Below are positions 1 through 5,826 of a stretch of DNA of 10,381 bases, piece by piece (the stretch's first letter is position 1; each line of letters opens with the position of its first letter). Source of the DNA: Phycisphaerales bacterium (GTDB lineage Bacteria > Planctomycetota > Phycisphaerae > Tepidisphaerales > Tepidisphaeraceae). The position numbers and the translations under genes are program-made. The DNA lies in the NCBI GenBank assembly GCA_028288945.1, contig JAQGHH010000155.1:1-10381 (forward strand). The letters are read 5' to 3'. The notes beneath the pieces were generated by a model, which saw only the letters and a list, made by a program, of their open reading frames with translations, ran no database searches and was not told the DNA's origin.

Positions 1-194
1 AGCAAATGCTCGACTGGGCGGGTGGCCCTGACCCTGGACTCCCCGACAATACCGAAATTATTGTCACTCGTCCCAAGACCCCCACCTCCCCCGAGCAGGT
101 TCGACGCACCACCCTCCGCGAGCTGCGTGAAAGCAAGGATGCGAACTTCGAGCTACGTGGGGGAGAGCAGATCATGGTCATCAAGCGACCTTAA
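1..194 (+). CDS. C-terminal fragment, probable SLBB-domain polysaccharide export protein
   Basis: The reading frame is open from the left edge to a TAA stop, so the gene begins outside the window. An ATG at position 6 lies inside the frame but is unlikely to be the true start, because the visible part reads like the end of a larger domain. The visible residues include LDWAGGPDPGLPDN, then EIIVTRP, and near the end NFELRGGEQIMVIKRP. This order (a 'GGP.P' turn, a V/I-rich strand ending in RP, then 'nf.L..G..I.V') resembles the SLBB soluble ligand-binding fold found in Wza/GumB-type export proteins of the outer membrane. The family assignment is an inference from about 60 residues and carries no catalytic signature. 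The downstream ATP-grasp gene fits the end of an exopolysaccharide locus. It could instead be an unrelated protein with a similar C-terminal beta-grasp. Confidence 0.45.
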   Translation, partial: QMLDWAGGPDPGLPDNTEIIVTRPKTPTSPEQVRRTTLRELRESKDANFELRGGEQIMVIKRP

Positions 195-211
195 TATTCT
201 GCATGGCGTAG

Positions 212-248
212 CAGTTCGGCCGGGCGTTCATCCGACGGTCCCGAACTG
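212..248 (+). terminator. Stem-loop after the SLBB-like gene, possible terminator
   Basis: CAGTTCGG (212-219) and CCGAACTG (241-248) are perfect inverted repeats. CCG (220-222) and CGG (236-238) extend the stem across a 2-nt bulge. The stem starts 18 nt after the TAA stop at 194, where a terminator would sit. No T-run follows, so it is not a canonical intrinsic terminator. It may instead be a 3'-end stabilising hairpin. Confidence 0.35.
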
Positions 249-385
249 TCCATTCCCCGACAGGAATACACCTCCGCGCCCGTCGCCTGCGTTCCCCCCG
301 CCGTCATTTAGGTTTTATCGGACCCTTGAATTCCCATGCCCGCAAGTGGCACACGATAACACAATCTAAACGCATGGCCGCATTG

Positions 386-429
386 AAGGGGGTATCATGT
401 AAGTACGATACCATTGCTGTATTCCCCTT
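386..429 (+). promoter_or_regulatory. Structured leader before the ATP-grasp gene
   Basis: Two nested complementary pairs lie just before the start codon at 453. AAGGGG (386-391) can pair with CCCCTT (424-429), and GGTATC (391-396) is a perfect inverted repeat of GATACC (407-412). The loop contains ATG followed directly by TAA (397-402), with a purine-rich AAGGGGG just upstream. Such a structure could affect translation of the gene or be an operator. Function is an inference. The rest of 249-385 shows no clear -35/-10 pair or known riboswitch to my eye. Confidence 0.3.
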
Positions 430-452
430 GGCGGGGGCATCGCTACTTACAC

Positions 453-1706
453 ATGATTGAACGTCCACCAGCTCTCATTCTGGGCATGACCGAGACCGGC
501 CTCAGCACCCTCCGGCTTTTGGGCCGGGCCGGCGTCGAATGCCATGGCCTCGACGCCATCGAGCCGCTGCCCGCGTTCTGGTCGCGCTATTGCCGTCGCG
601 GCGTACGCCTGCCGCAAGATTCCACCGACGAGCAAATCATCGAAGCCGCCGTCGCCTTCGCCGCGAAGCTGCCGCCGCGGCCCGTGCTCATCCCCACCTC
701 CGACCGCATGGTGCAGCTCGTCTCCCGCGCCCGCGCCCGGCTCGAGCCGCTCTACCGGATGACCCTCCCCGACGAAAGCGTGATCGAAGACCTGCTCGAC
801 AAGAGCCGCTTCGCGCAGCGCACGGGCGCCATGTCCGCCGTCGCCCCGCGCGGCCTTACCATCAGCGGCGTAAAGGAAATCCCCGCGGCCCTCGCGCAGC
901 TCGGCCTGCCGATGATCCTCAAGCCCGTCCGCCAGGGCGACATCGCCGGCACCAACTTCCCCAAGGTGCTCTTGCTCGAAACCCCCGCACAAGTCGCGCA
1001 CGCCCGCGAGCATTACGCCGGTTGCAACGGCCTGCGCCTGGTCGCGCAGGAATACATCCCCGGCAACTCGCAGCAGCAAATATCCGTGGCCGCGTGCCTG
1101 GACCGCGACGGCCGCGTCCTCGCCGCCTTCACCGCCCGCAAGCGCCGCCAGGGCACGAGCGGCACCGGCGTCGGCCTCTACGTCGAAGCCTTCCACGACC
1201 CCGAGGCCCAGGCCGCGGCCGTCGCGCTGCTCCAAGAACTCAAGTGCCACGGCATCGCCGAGGTCGAGCTCAAGCGCCATCCCGAAACCGGCAAGCTATA
1301 TGTGATCGAGATCAACCCCCGCGTGTGGCTCCAGGTCACGCTCCCCTTCGCCCGCGGCATCAATTTCCCGCACGTCCTCTACTCCCTGGCCGCCGGCCAA
1401 ACTCCCCCGTCCGCCCCGCAAAATGGCGCGCCCCATCGCCCTGCGGCCTGGCAGGATTTCTTCCACGACGGTCACGCCACTTTCCGCCCCAACGGTTACC
1501 ATGCGAAGGGTGAAATCTCGGTACTGGGATGGCTCAAGGAATCCGTCAAAGCCCGCACCGGCCCCTACGCCGCGTTGAGAGACCCGCTGCCAACGATGGT
1601 CTGGATGGCAAGCGTGTTGGGTAAGCTGGTGTTCGGACAGAAGGCGGAAGAGCCAATGGTGAAGACCAAGGAACACGGGTTGAGTGCAGTAGGAAGCAGG
1701 CAATAG
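453..1706 (+). CDS. ATP-grasp domain protein (carboxylate-amine ligase-like, COG3919 type)
   Basis: This is a 417-residue cytoplasmic protein of the ATP-grasp superfamily, whose members use ATP to join a carboxylate to an amine or thiol through an acyl-phosphate. Visible motifs in order are: a Rossmann-like N-terminus (LILGMTETGLSTLRLLGRAG, 8-27); LIPTSD (79-84); a 'DK' entry to the ATP-grasp lobe (116-117); the lysine strand ILKP (155-158); QEYIPG (199-204); RKRRQG (229-234); and the metal/phosphate motif IEINPR (285-290), preceded by VELK (271-274). These match the predicted-ATP-grasp group often found in polysaccharide and capsule clusters. I chose ATG 453 because it falls directly before the conserved N-terminal strand. 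An in-frame TTG at 414 would add 13 residues of poor quality. About 100 residues follow the core (after ~310) and I cannot assign them. The substrate is unknown. The SLBB-like gene end upstream suggests a role in surface polysaccharide or peptide modification. Confidence 0.85.
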   Translation: MIERPPALILGMTETGLSTLRLLGRAGVECHGLDAIEPLPAFWSRYCRRGVRLPQDSTDEQIIEAAVAFAAKLPPRPVLIPTSDRMVQLVSRARARLEPLYRMTLPDESVIEDLLDKSRFAQRTGAMSAVAPRGLTISGVKEIPAALAQLGLPMILKPVRQGDIAGTNFPKVLLLETPAQVAHAREHYAGCNGLRLVAQEYIPGNSQQQISVAACLDRDGRVLAAFTARKRRQGTSGTGVGLYVEAFHDPEAQAAAVALLQELKCHGIAEVELKRHPETGKLYVIEINPRVWLQVTLPFARGINFPHVLYSLAAGQTPPSAPQNGAPHRPAAWQDFFHDGHATFRPNGYHAKGEISVLGWLKESVKARTGPYAALRDPLPTMVWMASVLGKLVFGQKAEEPMVKTKEHGLSAVGSRQ

Positions 1707-1716
1707 GCCGGGGACT

Positions 1717-1766
1717 CAGATCTCAAATCTCAGCTCTGAAATCTGGAATTTGAAATTTGAGATCTG
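1717..1766. repeat. AT-rich inverted repeat between genes
   Basis: CAGATCTCAAAT (1717-1728) and ATTTGAGATCTG (1755-1766) are a perfect 12-bp inverted repeat around a 26-nt loop. The loop itself holds degenerate copies of the same words (AAATCTCAG, GAAATCTGG, GAATTTGAAA). The block is AT-rich in a GC-rich setting and starts 10 nt after the stop of the ATP-grasp gene. Read on the minus strand it encodes an 'ISNFKFQIS'-like string, which from general knowledge recurs as an annotation artefact in environmental genomes. It is probably a miniature interspersed repeat that could also end transcription, though no T-run follows. Confidence 0.7.
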
Positions 1767-1806
1767 CCTTCTACCTGCTCCTCCCCCGCCCCGCACTGTG
1801 TAGACC

Positions 1807-1812
1807 GGGGAG
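1807..1812 (+). promoter_or_regulatory. Ribosome binding site of the DUF1963 gene
   Basis: GGGGAG lies 9 nt before ATG 1822 and supports that start. Confidence 0.5.
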
Positions 1813-1821
1813 TTTATTCCG

Positions 1822-2814
1822 ATGCTTTCAGACGAGCTTCGTAATGCACTGAGCGCCGCCGCGACGGAAGCCGGTTTCACCGGCTCTCTCGATCTCCTCA
1901 CCTCCGAAGCGCGAGAATGCGTCTACTTCACCAACGCCACGACCCGGATACCCGGCGACGACAAGCCGGGCGCCAGCCGGATCGGCGGCGTGCCGGACCT
2001 GCCCGACGGCGCCGCGTGGCCGGAGGGAATCGACGCACAAGATCGGCCCTGCGGGCACGCGACCTTTATCGCGCAATTCAACCTCGCCGACATCCCGCCT
2101 GTCGACAGTCTGCCGCTGCCGAGGCGCGGAGGGCTCTGGCTCTTCGCCCGCCGCTGGGCTTTCGGGCACGTGCCCATGATCGCGATCCATCACCCCGATC
2201 CCCAATTCAACGATCGACCTCCAATGCCGACGAGTGGCGAGTGGCCGGTGGGCGGGCCTTTCCCGCTTAAGCCAACGCCGATCCGATTCGAACGCGGCGT
2301 CAGCCTGCCATTCCACCGGCAATCCTTCCGCGACGCCCTGGGGCCGGGCGACAACGACGGATACTTCGACGAACTGCTCGAGGCGATCGTCCGCGACGAA
2401 TTCTGCGGACAGGTCGGCGGATACTCGGTGGCCTCCGACCAGGACCCCTACCGCACCCTCGCCTTCCGCCGGCTCGGCCGGATCGATCATCTCGAAGCCG
2501 ACGGCTACGAGACGATGGCCCAATACGAGAAGGACGTGGAAACCTTCACGCCCCCGATGACCGACCCGTCCCAACCCGCCCCGCCCCCCAGCCGCGTGGC
2601 CCGTCTGCGGCCGAAGGTGGAATGGATCGACCGCCACCGCGACGAGATCGCCCGCGAAGCCGCCGCGTGGCAACTGCTCTTCAGCTTCCGCCGCAATCTC
2701 AAGGCCGACCTGGACCTCGGCAGCGCCACCAGCCTCGACGTCTTCATCCGCTCCCCGGACCTCAACACTCTGAATTTCGACCACCTCATCGGCGAGCTCC
2801 CGCAAGTCCTCTGA
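1822..2814 (+). CDS. DUF1963 (YwqG-like) family protein
   Basis: This 330-residue soluble protein has no signal peptide or membrane segment. It carries the hallmarks of the DUF1963/YwqG family: SRIGGVPDLPDGAAWP (52-67), FIAQFNLADIP (82-92), then GGLWLFA (103-109). A later QVGGYSVASDQDP matches the family's 'GG/GY...Q' segment. The C-terminal part has QLLFSF and a 'D.G..TSLDVFIRSPDL' strand resembling the family's closing 'lyf.i...DL' element. It is somewhat longer than compact members, partly because of a proline-rich linker (PPMTDPSQPAPPPSR) around residues 245-260. The biochemical role of the family is not established. The start is supported by a good ribosome binding site. It stands alone between two long gaps, so its neighbours say little about its job. 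Confidence 0.85.
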   Translation: MLSDELRNALSAAATEAGFTGSLDLLTSEARECVYFTNATTRIPGDDKPGASRIGGVPDLPDGAAWPEGIDAQDRPCGHATFIAQFNLADIPPVDSLPLPRRGGLWLFARRWAFGHVPMIAIHHPDPQFNDRPPMPTSGEWPVGGPFPLKPTPIRFERGVSLPFHRQSFRDALGPGDNDGYFDELLEAIVRDEFCGQVGGYSVASDQDPYRTLAFRRLGRIDHLEADGYETMAQYEKDVETFTPPMTDPSQPAPPPSRVARLRPKVEWIDRHRDEIAREAAAWQLLFSFRRNLKADLDLGSATSLDVFIRSPDLNTLNFDHLIGELPQVL

Positions 2815-3098
2815 CCAAAACCGGGACAGGTCCAATTAACTATCTTTCTGCCGCCGCTCCGATCGGGCGTCCGCCCCGGTTTGTTTGTCACGGGATCTCA
2901 ACGCCTCCCGCCTTGAGGCGTCCAATCCGCTTTGTGGTATTTTCTGGCATCCTGCCGGGCGTGTTTCACTGCGCGCCCTTCCATCCGAGCCGGGTCGCGT
3001 ACTAGAGTACGCGTTACGCAACATTGCCGCTTTGGAAGCGGGAGCGAAAAAGCGATCAAGCCGTGAGCCCGCAAGACGCACCCGACCATAAGAATGAG
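2815..3098. other. Gap between DUF1963 and S51 genes with several dyads
   Basis: No convincing gene lies here; open frames on both strands have arginine- and proline-rich shadow composition. Three structured elements are visible. GGGACAGGTCC followed by AATTAA (2822-2838) resembles, from memory only, sequences at the ends of REP/RAYT-type repeats. ACGCCTC (2901-2907) and GAGGCGT (2915-2921) form a 7-bp hairpin with a 7-nt loop. A palindrome at 2996-3013 is listed separately. The stretch could be a decayed interspersed element. Confidence 0.4.
2996..3013. promoter_or_regulatory. 18-bp palindrome upstream of the S51 peptidase gene, possible operator
   Basis: CGCGTACT, then AG, then AGTACGCG is a perfect 8+8-bp inverted repeat with a 2-nt spacer. 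Its length and tight spacing are typical of a dimeric regulator binding site. It lies about 85 nt before the chosen start codon at 3099. No regulator gene is nearby, so function is an inference. Confidence 0.3.
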
Positions 3099-3806
3099 AT
3101 GACCCCACCGGACACAAACCTCGTCGCGATCGGAGGCGGTGGCTTCTCCATGGAGCCGGACAACCCGCTCCTGGATGATTACGTTTTGTCGCTGGCCCGT
3201 TCTCCCCGGCCGCGTGTCTGCTTCGTGCCCACCGCCAGCGGGGACGCCGAGGGATACTGCCTCCGGTTCTACGACGCCTTTGCCGTCCGCAACTGCGCCC
3301 CGACCCACCTGCCGCTGTTCCGCCGTCGGACGGCCGACTTGCGGTCGCTCGTTATGTCACAGGACGTTATCTACGTCGGCGGCGGCAACACCGCCAACCT
3401 GCTGGCCGTCTGGCGCGCGCACGGCCTGGACGTGATCCTCCGCGAGGCCCACCAGCAAGGCGTGGTGTTGTGCGGCATCAGCGCCGGCTCGCTCTGCTGG
3501 TTCGACGCGGGAGTGACAGACTCGTTCGGCCCGACCCTCGCGGCGCTGCACGACGGGCTGGGCCTGATCTCCGGGAGCAATTGCCCGCACTACGATGGTG
3601 AGCCAGAACGCCGTCCCACCTACCGCCGACTTGTGGCCGAAGGCCTTCCCGCCGGCTACGCGGCCGACGATGGTTGCGCCATTCACTTCGTCAATGGGCA
3701 AATGCACCGCGCAGTCTCGTCCCGGCCAGGGGCCGGCGCGTACCGTGTCGAGCTACGCGGCGGAACGGTTGAAGAGATGCCGCTTAACGTGACGTACCTC
3801 GGGTGA
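3099..3806 (+). CDS. Peptidase E-like protein (S51 family, class I glutamine amidotransferase-like)
   Basis: This 235-residue cytoplasmic protein closely follows the S51 family, whose characterised member PepE is an aspartyl dipeptidase that cleaves Asp-X dipeptides. Visible landmarks are the N-terminal strand LVAIGGGGFSM (8-18), VCFVPTASGD (40-49), IYVGGGNTANLLAVW (91-105), the nucleophile elbow GISAGS (126-131) with Ser128 as likely nucleophile, and SNCPHYDGE (160-168) with His164 as likely catalytic histidine. AADDGCAIHF (188-197) fits the C-terminal acidic segment. Length matches PepE (about 230 residues). I chose ATG 3099 because it places the conserved strand near the N-terminus as in the family. 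In-frame GTG 3063 and TTG 3024 would add 12 or 25 low-quality residues, and no strong ribosome binding site settles it. Members of the family differ in substrate, so true Asp-dipeptidase activity is uncertain. The next gene converges from the other strand. Confidence 0.88.
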   Translation: MTPPDTNLVAIGGGGFSMEPDNPLLDDYVLSLARSPRPRVCFVPTASGDAEGYCLRFYDAFAVRNCAPTHLPLFRRRTADLRSLVMSQDVIYVGGGNTANLLAVWRAHGLDVILREAHQQGVVLCGISAGSLCWFDAGVTDSFGPTLAALHDGLGLISGSNCPHYDGEPERRPTYRRLVAEGLPAGYAADDGCAIHFVNGQMHRAVSSRPGAGAYRVELRGGTVEEMPLNVTYLG

Positions 3807-3913
3807 ATGCGGCCAGTCGCGTCGGATCCTGCGAAACCGGGCGAGGTACTGAGTGTCAGACAGGGAAGCGATCGAAGACAGGGCGGGGACAAACGAATTA
3901 TCACTCTTGCGTC

Positions 3914-5515
3914 TTAATACGCCCGCGGCCACGGCGCGACGTCCATCTCCTCCGTCTCCGGCGGATTAGGCGTCTCCCCATCCTTTTCCACCAATTCTAT
4001 CCAACTGGAGTTGGGATCATCACTCGTCTTGTAACGAATGAGCAGGCCGTGCGGGCTGCGGATCTGCACCATCGCGGGATCGGGCGGCAGGATCACGCGG
4101 AGGCATTGCAGCGCCTGTGCGGTGGGCCTGGACTTGTACGTCCGCACATTGGTCCAGACCGTCGTGTCGCTATACCGATTCAGTTCGCGGGCGACCTCGA
4201 TTTGATTATCCAATGACGCCGAGAACAACCAGCGGCTCCAGCCGTCGCGATGAATCTGCCACGCGCTGCCGAGTGTGATGTAGGCGAGTGACAGGCCCCA
4301 TGCCGCCGTCACGATCAGGCCCAGCCGCACGCGCTGCAGCAGATCGATCGCGAACCAGCCGAACAGCACATGGATGGGGAAAGTCCCAAAAGTGTATTGC
4401 GGCAACGGCGGTACGTGCAGCGAGACGGCCATCACCAACTGCAACCCGAGGCAGACCAGCGAAATGCGGAAGAACTCGCGGCGCGCCCCGGCGACATCGA
4501 CGCCGACAGGTTGCGCCCCCTCGGCCGTCGGCGGGATCGCTCGCCTCCCTGCACTACGAACCAAGCTTACGACCGCGCACGCCATTCCCACCCAGATGAG
4601 CGGCGTAATGATGCGCGATACGAGCACCGCCGCCTCAACCGAGCGGCCCGGCCCCGTCATCTCCTTGATGGCCCGCACGAAATATTCCCCATCGAGCAAC
4701 GCCCCGCCCAACATGGGCCCCGACAGCGAACTGGCCCGGCTGACGGGGTTCGGGTAACCCTGCCCCAGAATCCCTTGAATGCTCGGCAGGATCTGGAGGA
4801 TCAGGTGGAGGTAGCCGGCGTTCAGCGAGAAGATGACCGCGACGCCGATCAACACCGGCATCCAATGCCGCCGCAGCGCCGACGGCCGGTGCAGGAGAAG
4901 GTGGCCGGCGAACGCCAGCAACAAGGGCAGGCCCTGGAGGTGAATGAGCGGCCCCGTCAACCCCGCGGCCATCGCCAGGCCGAGGGATTTCCCGGAATCG
5001 GTTCGAAGAAACGACGCATACGCCGCGACCGCCAGCATCCCCAGCGGCAGCGCGAAACTGGCATCCCACAACACGCGCTGGCCCCACCACAGGTACGGGC
5101 AAAGCACGACGCAGGCGGCAAACCACGGCGTCAGCCGCAATGACCGCGAAAGCCACAGCAGCGAAACCGCCAGCACCGAACTGAGTGTAAACGCGTGAAT
5201 AGCGACGATCGCCGGCAGGTTGTGCGTGACCAGTAGTAGCGCCTGGTAATACTGCGTGGGCAGCGGTCCGTACGGCACGCCCATGTTCCCGGCGAGGCCC
5301 CGATTGGCCAGTTCGTGCGCCTGGTTGAAATAACAGGCTTGAGCCACCAGCACCGGCTCATCGCACATCCAGGAAATCGCCCCCGGCCACATCACCGCCG
5401 GCACGATCGCCAGGAGCAGTGTGACGATCGCCGCAATGACGAACTGCCGCGAGGAGCGCGACTGCGGACCATCGAATGCCTGCGGCGAGGGCGTGGATGG
5501 TTGTGCTAAAGTCAT
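3914..5515 (-). CDS. Polytopic membrane protein, probable GT-C type glycosyltransferase
   Basis: This 533-residue integral membrane protein has a soluble, polar N-terminus (1-23), about ten hydrophobic segments, and a C-terminal soluble tail of about 110 residues. The first helix (24-45) is followed by a loop starting ISWMCDEPVLVAQACYFNQ, with an Asp52-Glu53 pair. Further on, GVPYGPLPTQYYQALL resembles the 'yGPl...' segment of PMT/ArnT/RgtA-like enzymes. Those enzymes transfer sugars from polyprenyl-phosphate donors on the periplasmic side and carry an acidic catalytic residue in the first loop. The match is one of layout and short motifs, so acceptor and donor are unknown. The tail has an ELNRYSDTTVWTNVRTYKS stretch that could be a periplasmic cap domain. 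The ATG at 5513-5515 has no strong ribosome binding site. It follows another minus-strand membrane protein with a 311-nt gap, so co-transcription is possible but unproven. Confidence 0.75.
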   Translation of the reverse strand: MTLAQPSTPSPQAFDGPQSRSSRQFVIAAIVTLLLAIVPAVMWPGAISWMCDEPVLVAQACYFNQAHELANRGLAGNMGVPYGPLPTQYYQALLLVTHNLPAIVAIHAFTLSSVLAVSLLWLSRSLRLTPWFAACVVLCPYLWWGQRVLWDASFALPLGMLAVAAYASFLRTDSGKSLGLAMAAGLTGPLIHLQGLPLLLAFAGHLLLHRPSALRRHWMPVLIGVAVIFSLNAGYLHLILQILPSIQGILGQGYPNPVSRASSLSGPMLGGALLDGEYFVRAIKEMTGPGRSVEAAVLVSRIITPLIWVGMACAVVSLVRSAGRRAIPPTAEGAQPVGVDVAGARREFFRISLVCLGLQLVMAVSLHVPPLPQYTFGTFPIHVLFGWFAIDLLQRVRLGLIVTAAWGLSLAYITLGSAWQIHRDGWSRWLFSASLDNQIEVARELNRYSDTTVWTNVRTYKSRPTAQALQCLRVILPPDPAMVQIRSPHGLLIRYKTSDDPNSSWIELVEKDGETPNPPETEEMDVAPWPRAY

Positions 5516-5654
5516 TCGAATGTGCTTGTTCCCGCGGACGAAATCCGATCAGCAATGCAACGGCCTAGTTCGTCGGGTGACTTCGGAGCCAAGCCTTGTC
5601 GGCCTCTTCGACTGCGCTCAGAACAAGCCGGTCGGAGCGAAACTCCGTCTGACT

Positions 5655-5682
5655 CCCTCTCCCTCGTACTCGGGGGAGAGGG
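5655..5682. repeat. 28-nt palindromic repeat, copy 1
   Basis: Arms CCCTCTCCCTCG (5655-5666) and CGGGGGAGAGGG (5671-5682) flank a TACT loop. All 12 positions pair, one of them as G-T. An identical 28-nt copy is at 9116-9143. Frames through this repeat give 'SPSYSGERG' or 'PPSTRERG' strings, which I know as common false-protein signatures of such repeats. It is probably a REP-like interspersed element rather than a classical terminator, because no T-run adjoins it. Confidence 0.85.
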
Positions 5683-5702
5683 GAAGAGTGGGCCTCCGGC
5701 CC

Positions 5703-5723
5703 GACCGGAGCGACACGCTCCGG
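5703..5723 (-). repeat. GC hairpin of the composite element, copy 1
   Basis: CCGGAGCG (5705-5712) and CGCTCCGG (5716-5723) form a perfect 8-bp stem with a 3-nt loop. Read on the minus strand it lies downstream of the membrane protein gene that ends at 5827, before the 28-nt hairpin. It shares CGCTCCGGTC (minus strand of 5703-5712) with 9106-9115, where a hairpin again precedes the 28-nt repeat. Confidence 0.6.
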
Positions 5724-5826
5724 CTCCGATTTTCGCGGAGCATTTTAAATCGATCACGCCAGTAGAACCCACCTTAGCGGACGTCCCGAATGCGACTCGC
5801 ACCACGAACGTCCGCTGAAGCAGCCC

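Larger units (their letters stand above)
5516..5826. other. Repeat-rich gap between the two membrane protein genes
   Basis: No supportable gene lies in this 311-nt stretch. It is packed with short dyads. CTTGT (5595-5599) pairs with ACAAG (5623-5627) around CTTCGACTGCGCTCAG (5606-5621), a word that from general knowledge recurs in intergenic repeats of many bacteria. CGGAG (5633-5637) pairs with CTCCG (5643-5647). The conserved 12-bp hairpin at 5655-5682 and the GC hairpin at 5705-5723 are listed separately. It looks like a hot spot for small interspersed repeats downstream of the 5827-7323 gene. Confidence 0.6.

Noticed and set aside
45..65. GACAATA/TATTGTC inverted repeat
   Set aside because: It lies inside the coding part of the SLBB-like gene and can be explained by chance codon choice.
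447..1513. Open frames on both strands overlapping the ATP-grasp gene
   Set aside because: They are shadows of a high-GC gene whose true frame carries an intact ATP-grasp motif series.
1828..2835. Long open minus-strand frame opposite the DUF1963 gene
   Set aside because: The plus-strand frame has recognisable family motifs and a ribosome binding site; the minus frame is E/A/G/V-rich with no recognisable domain.
2836..3117. Small open frames in the gap before the S51 gene
   Set aside because: Arginine- and serine-rich composition, no ribosome binding site and no recognisable domain.
5421..5818. Small open frames giving 'SPSYSGERG' or 'PPSTRERG' strings
   Set aside because: These strings come from translating the palindromic repeat and are not evidence of a protein.
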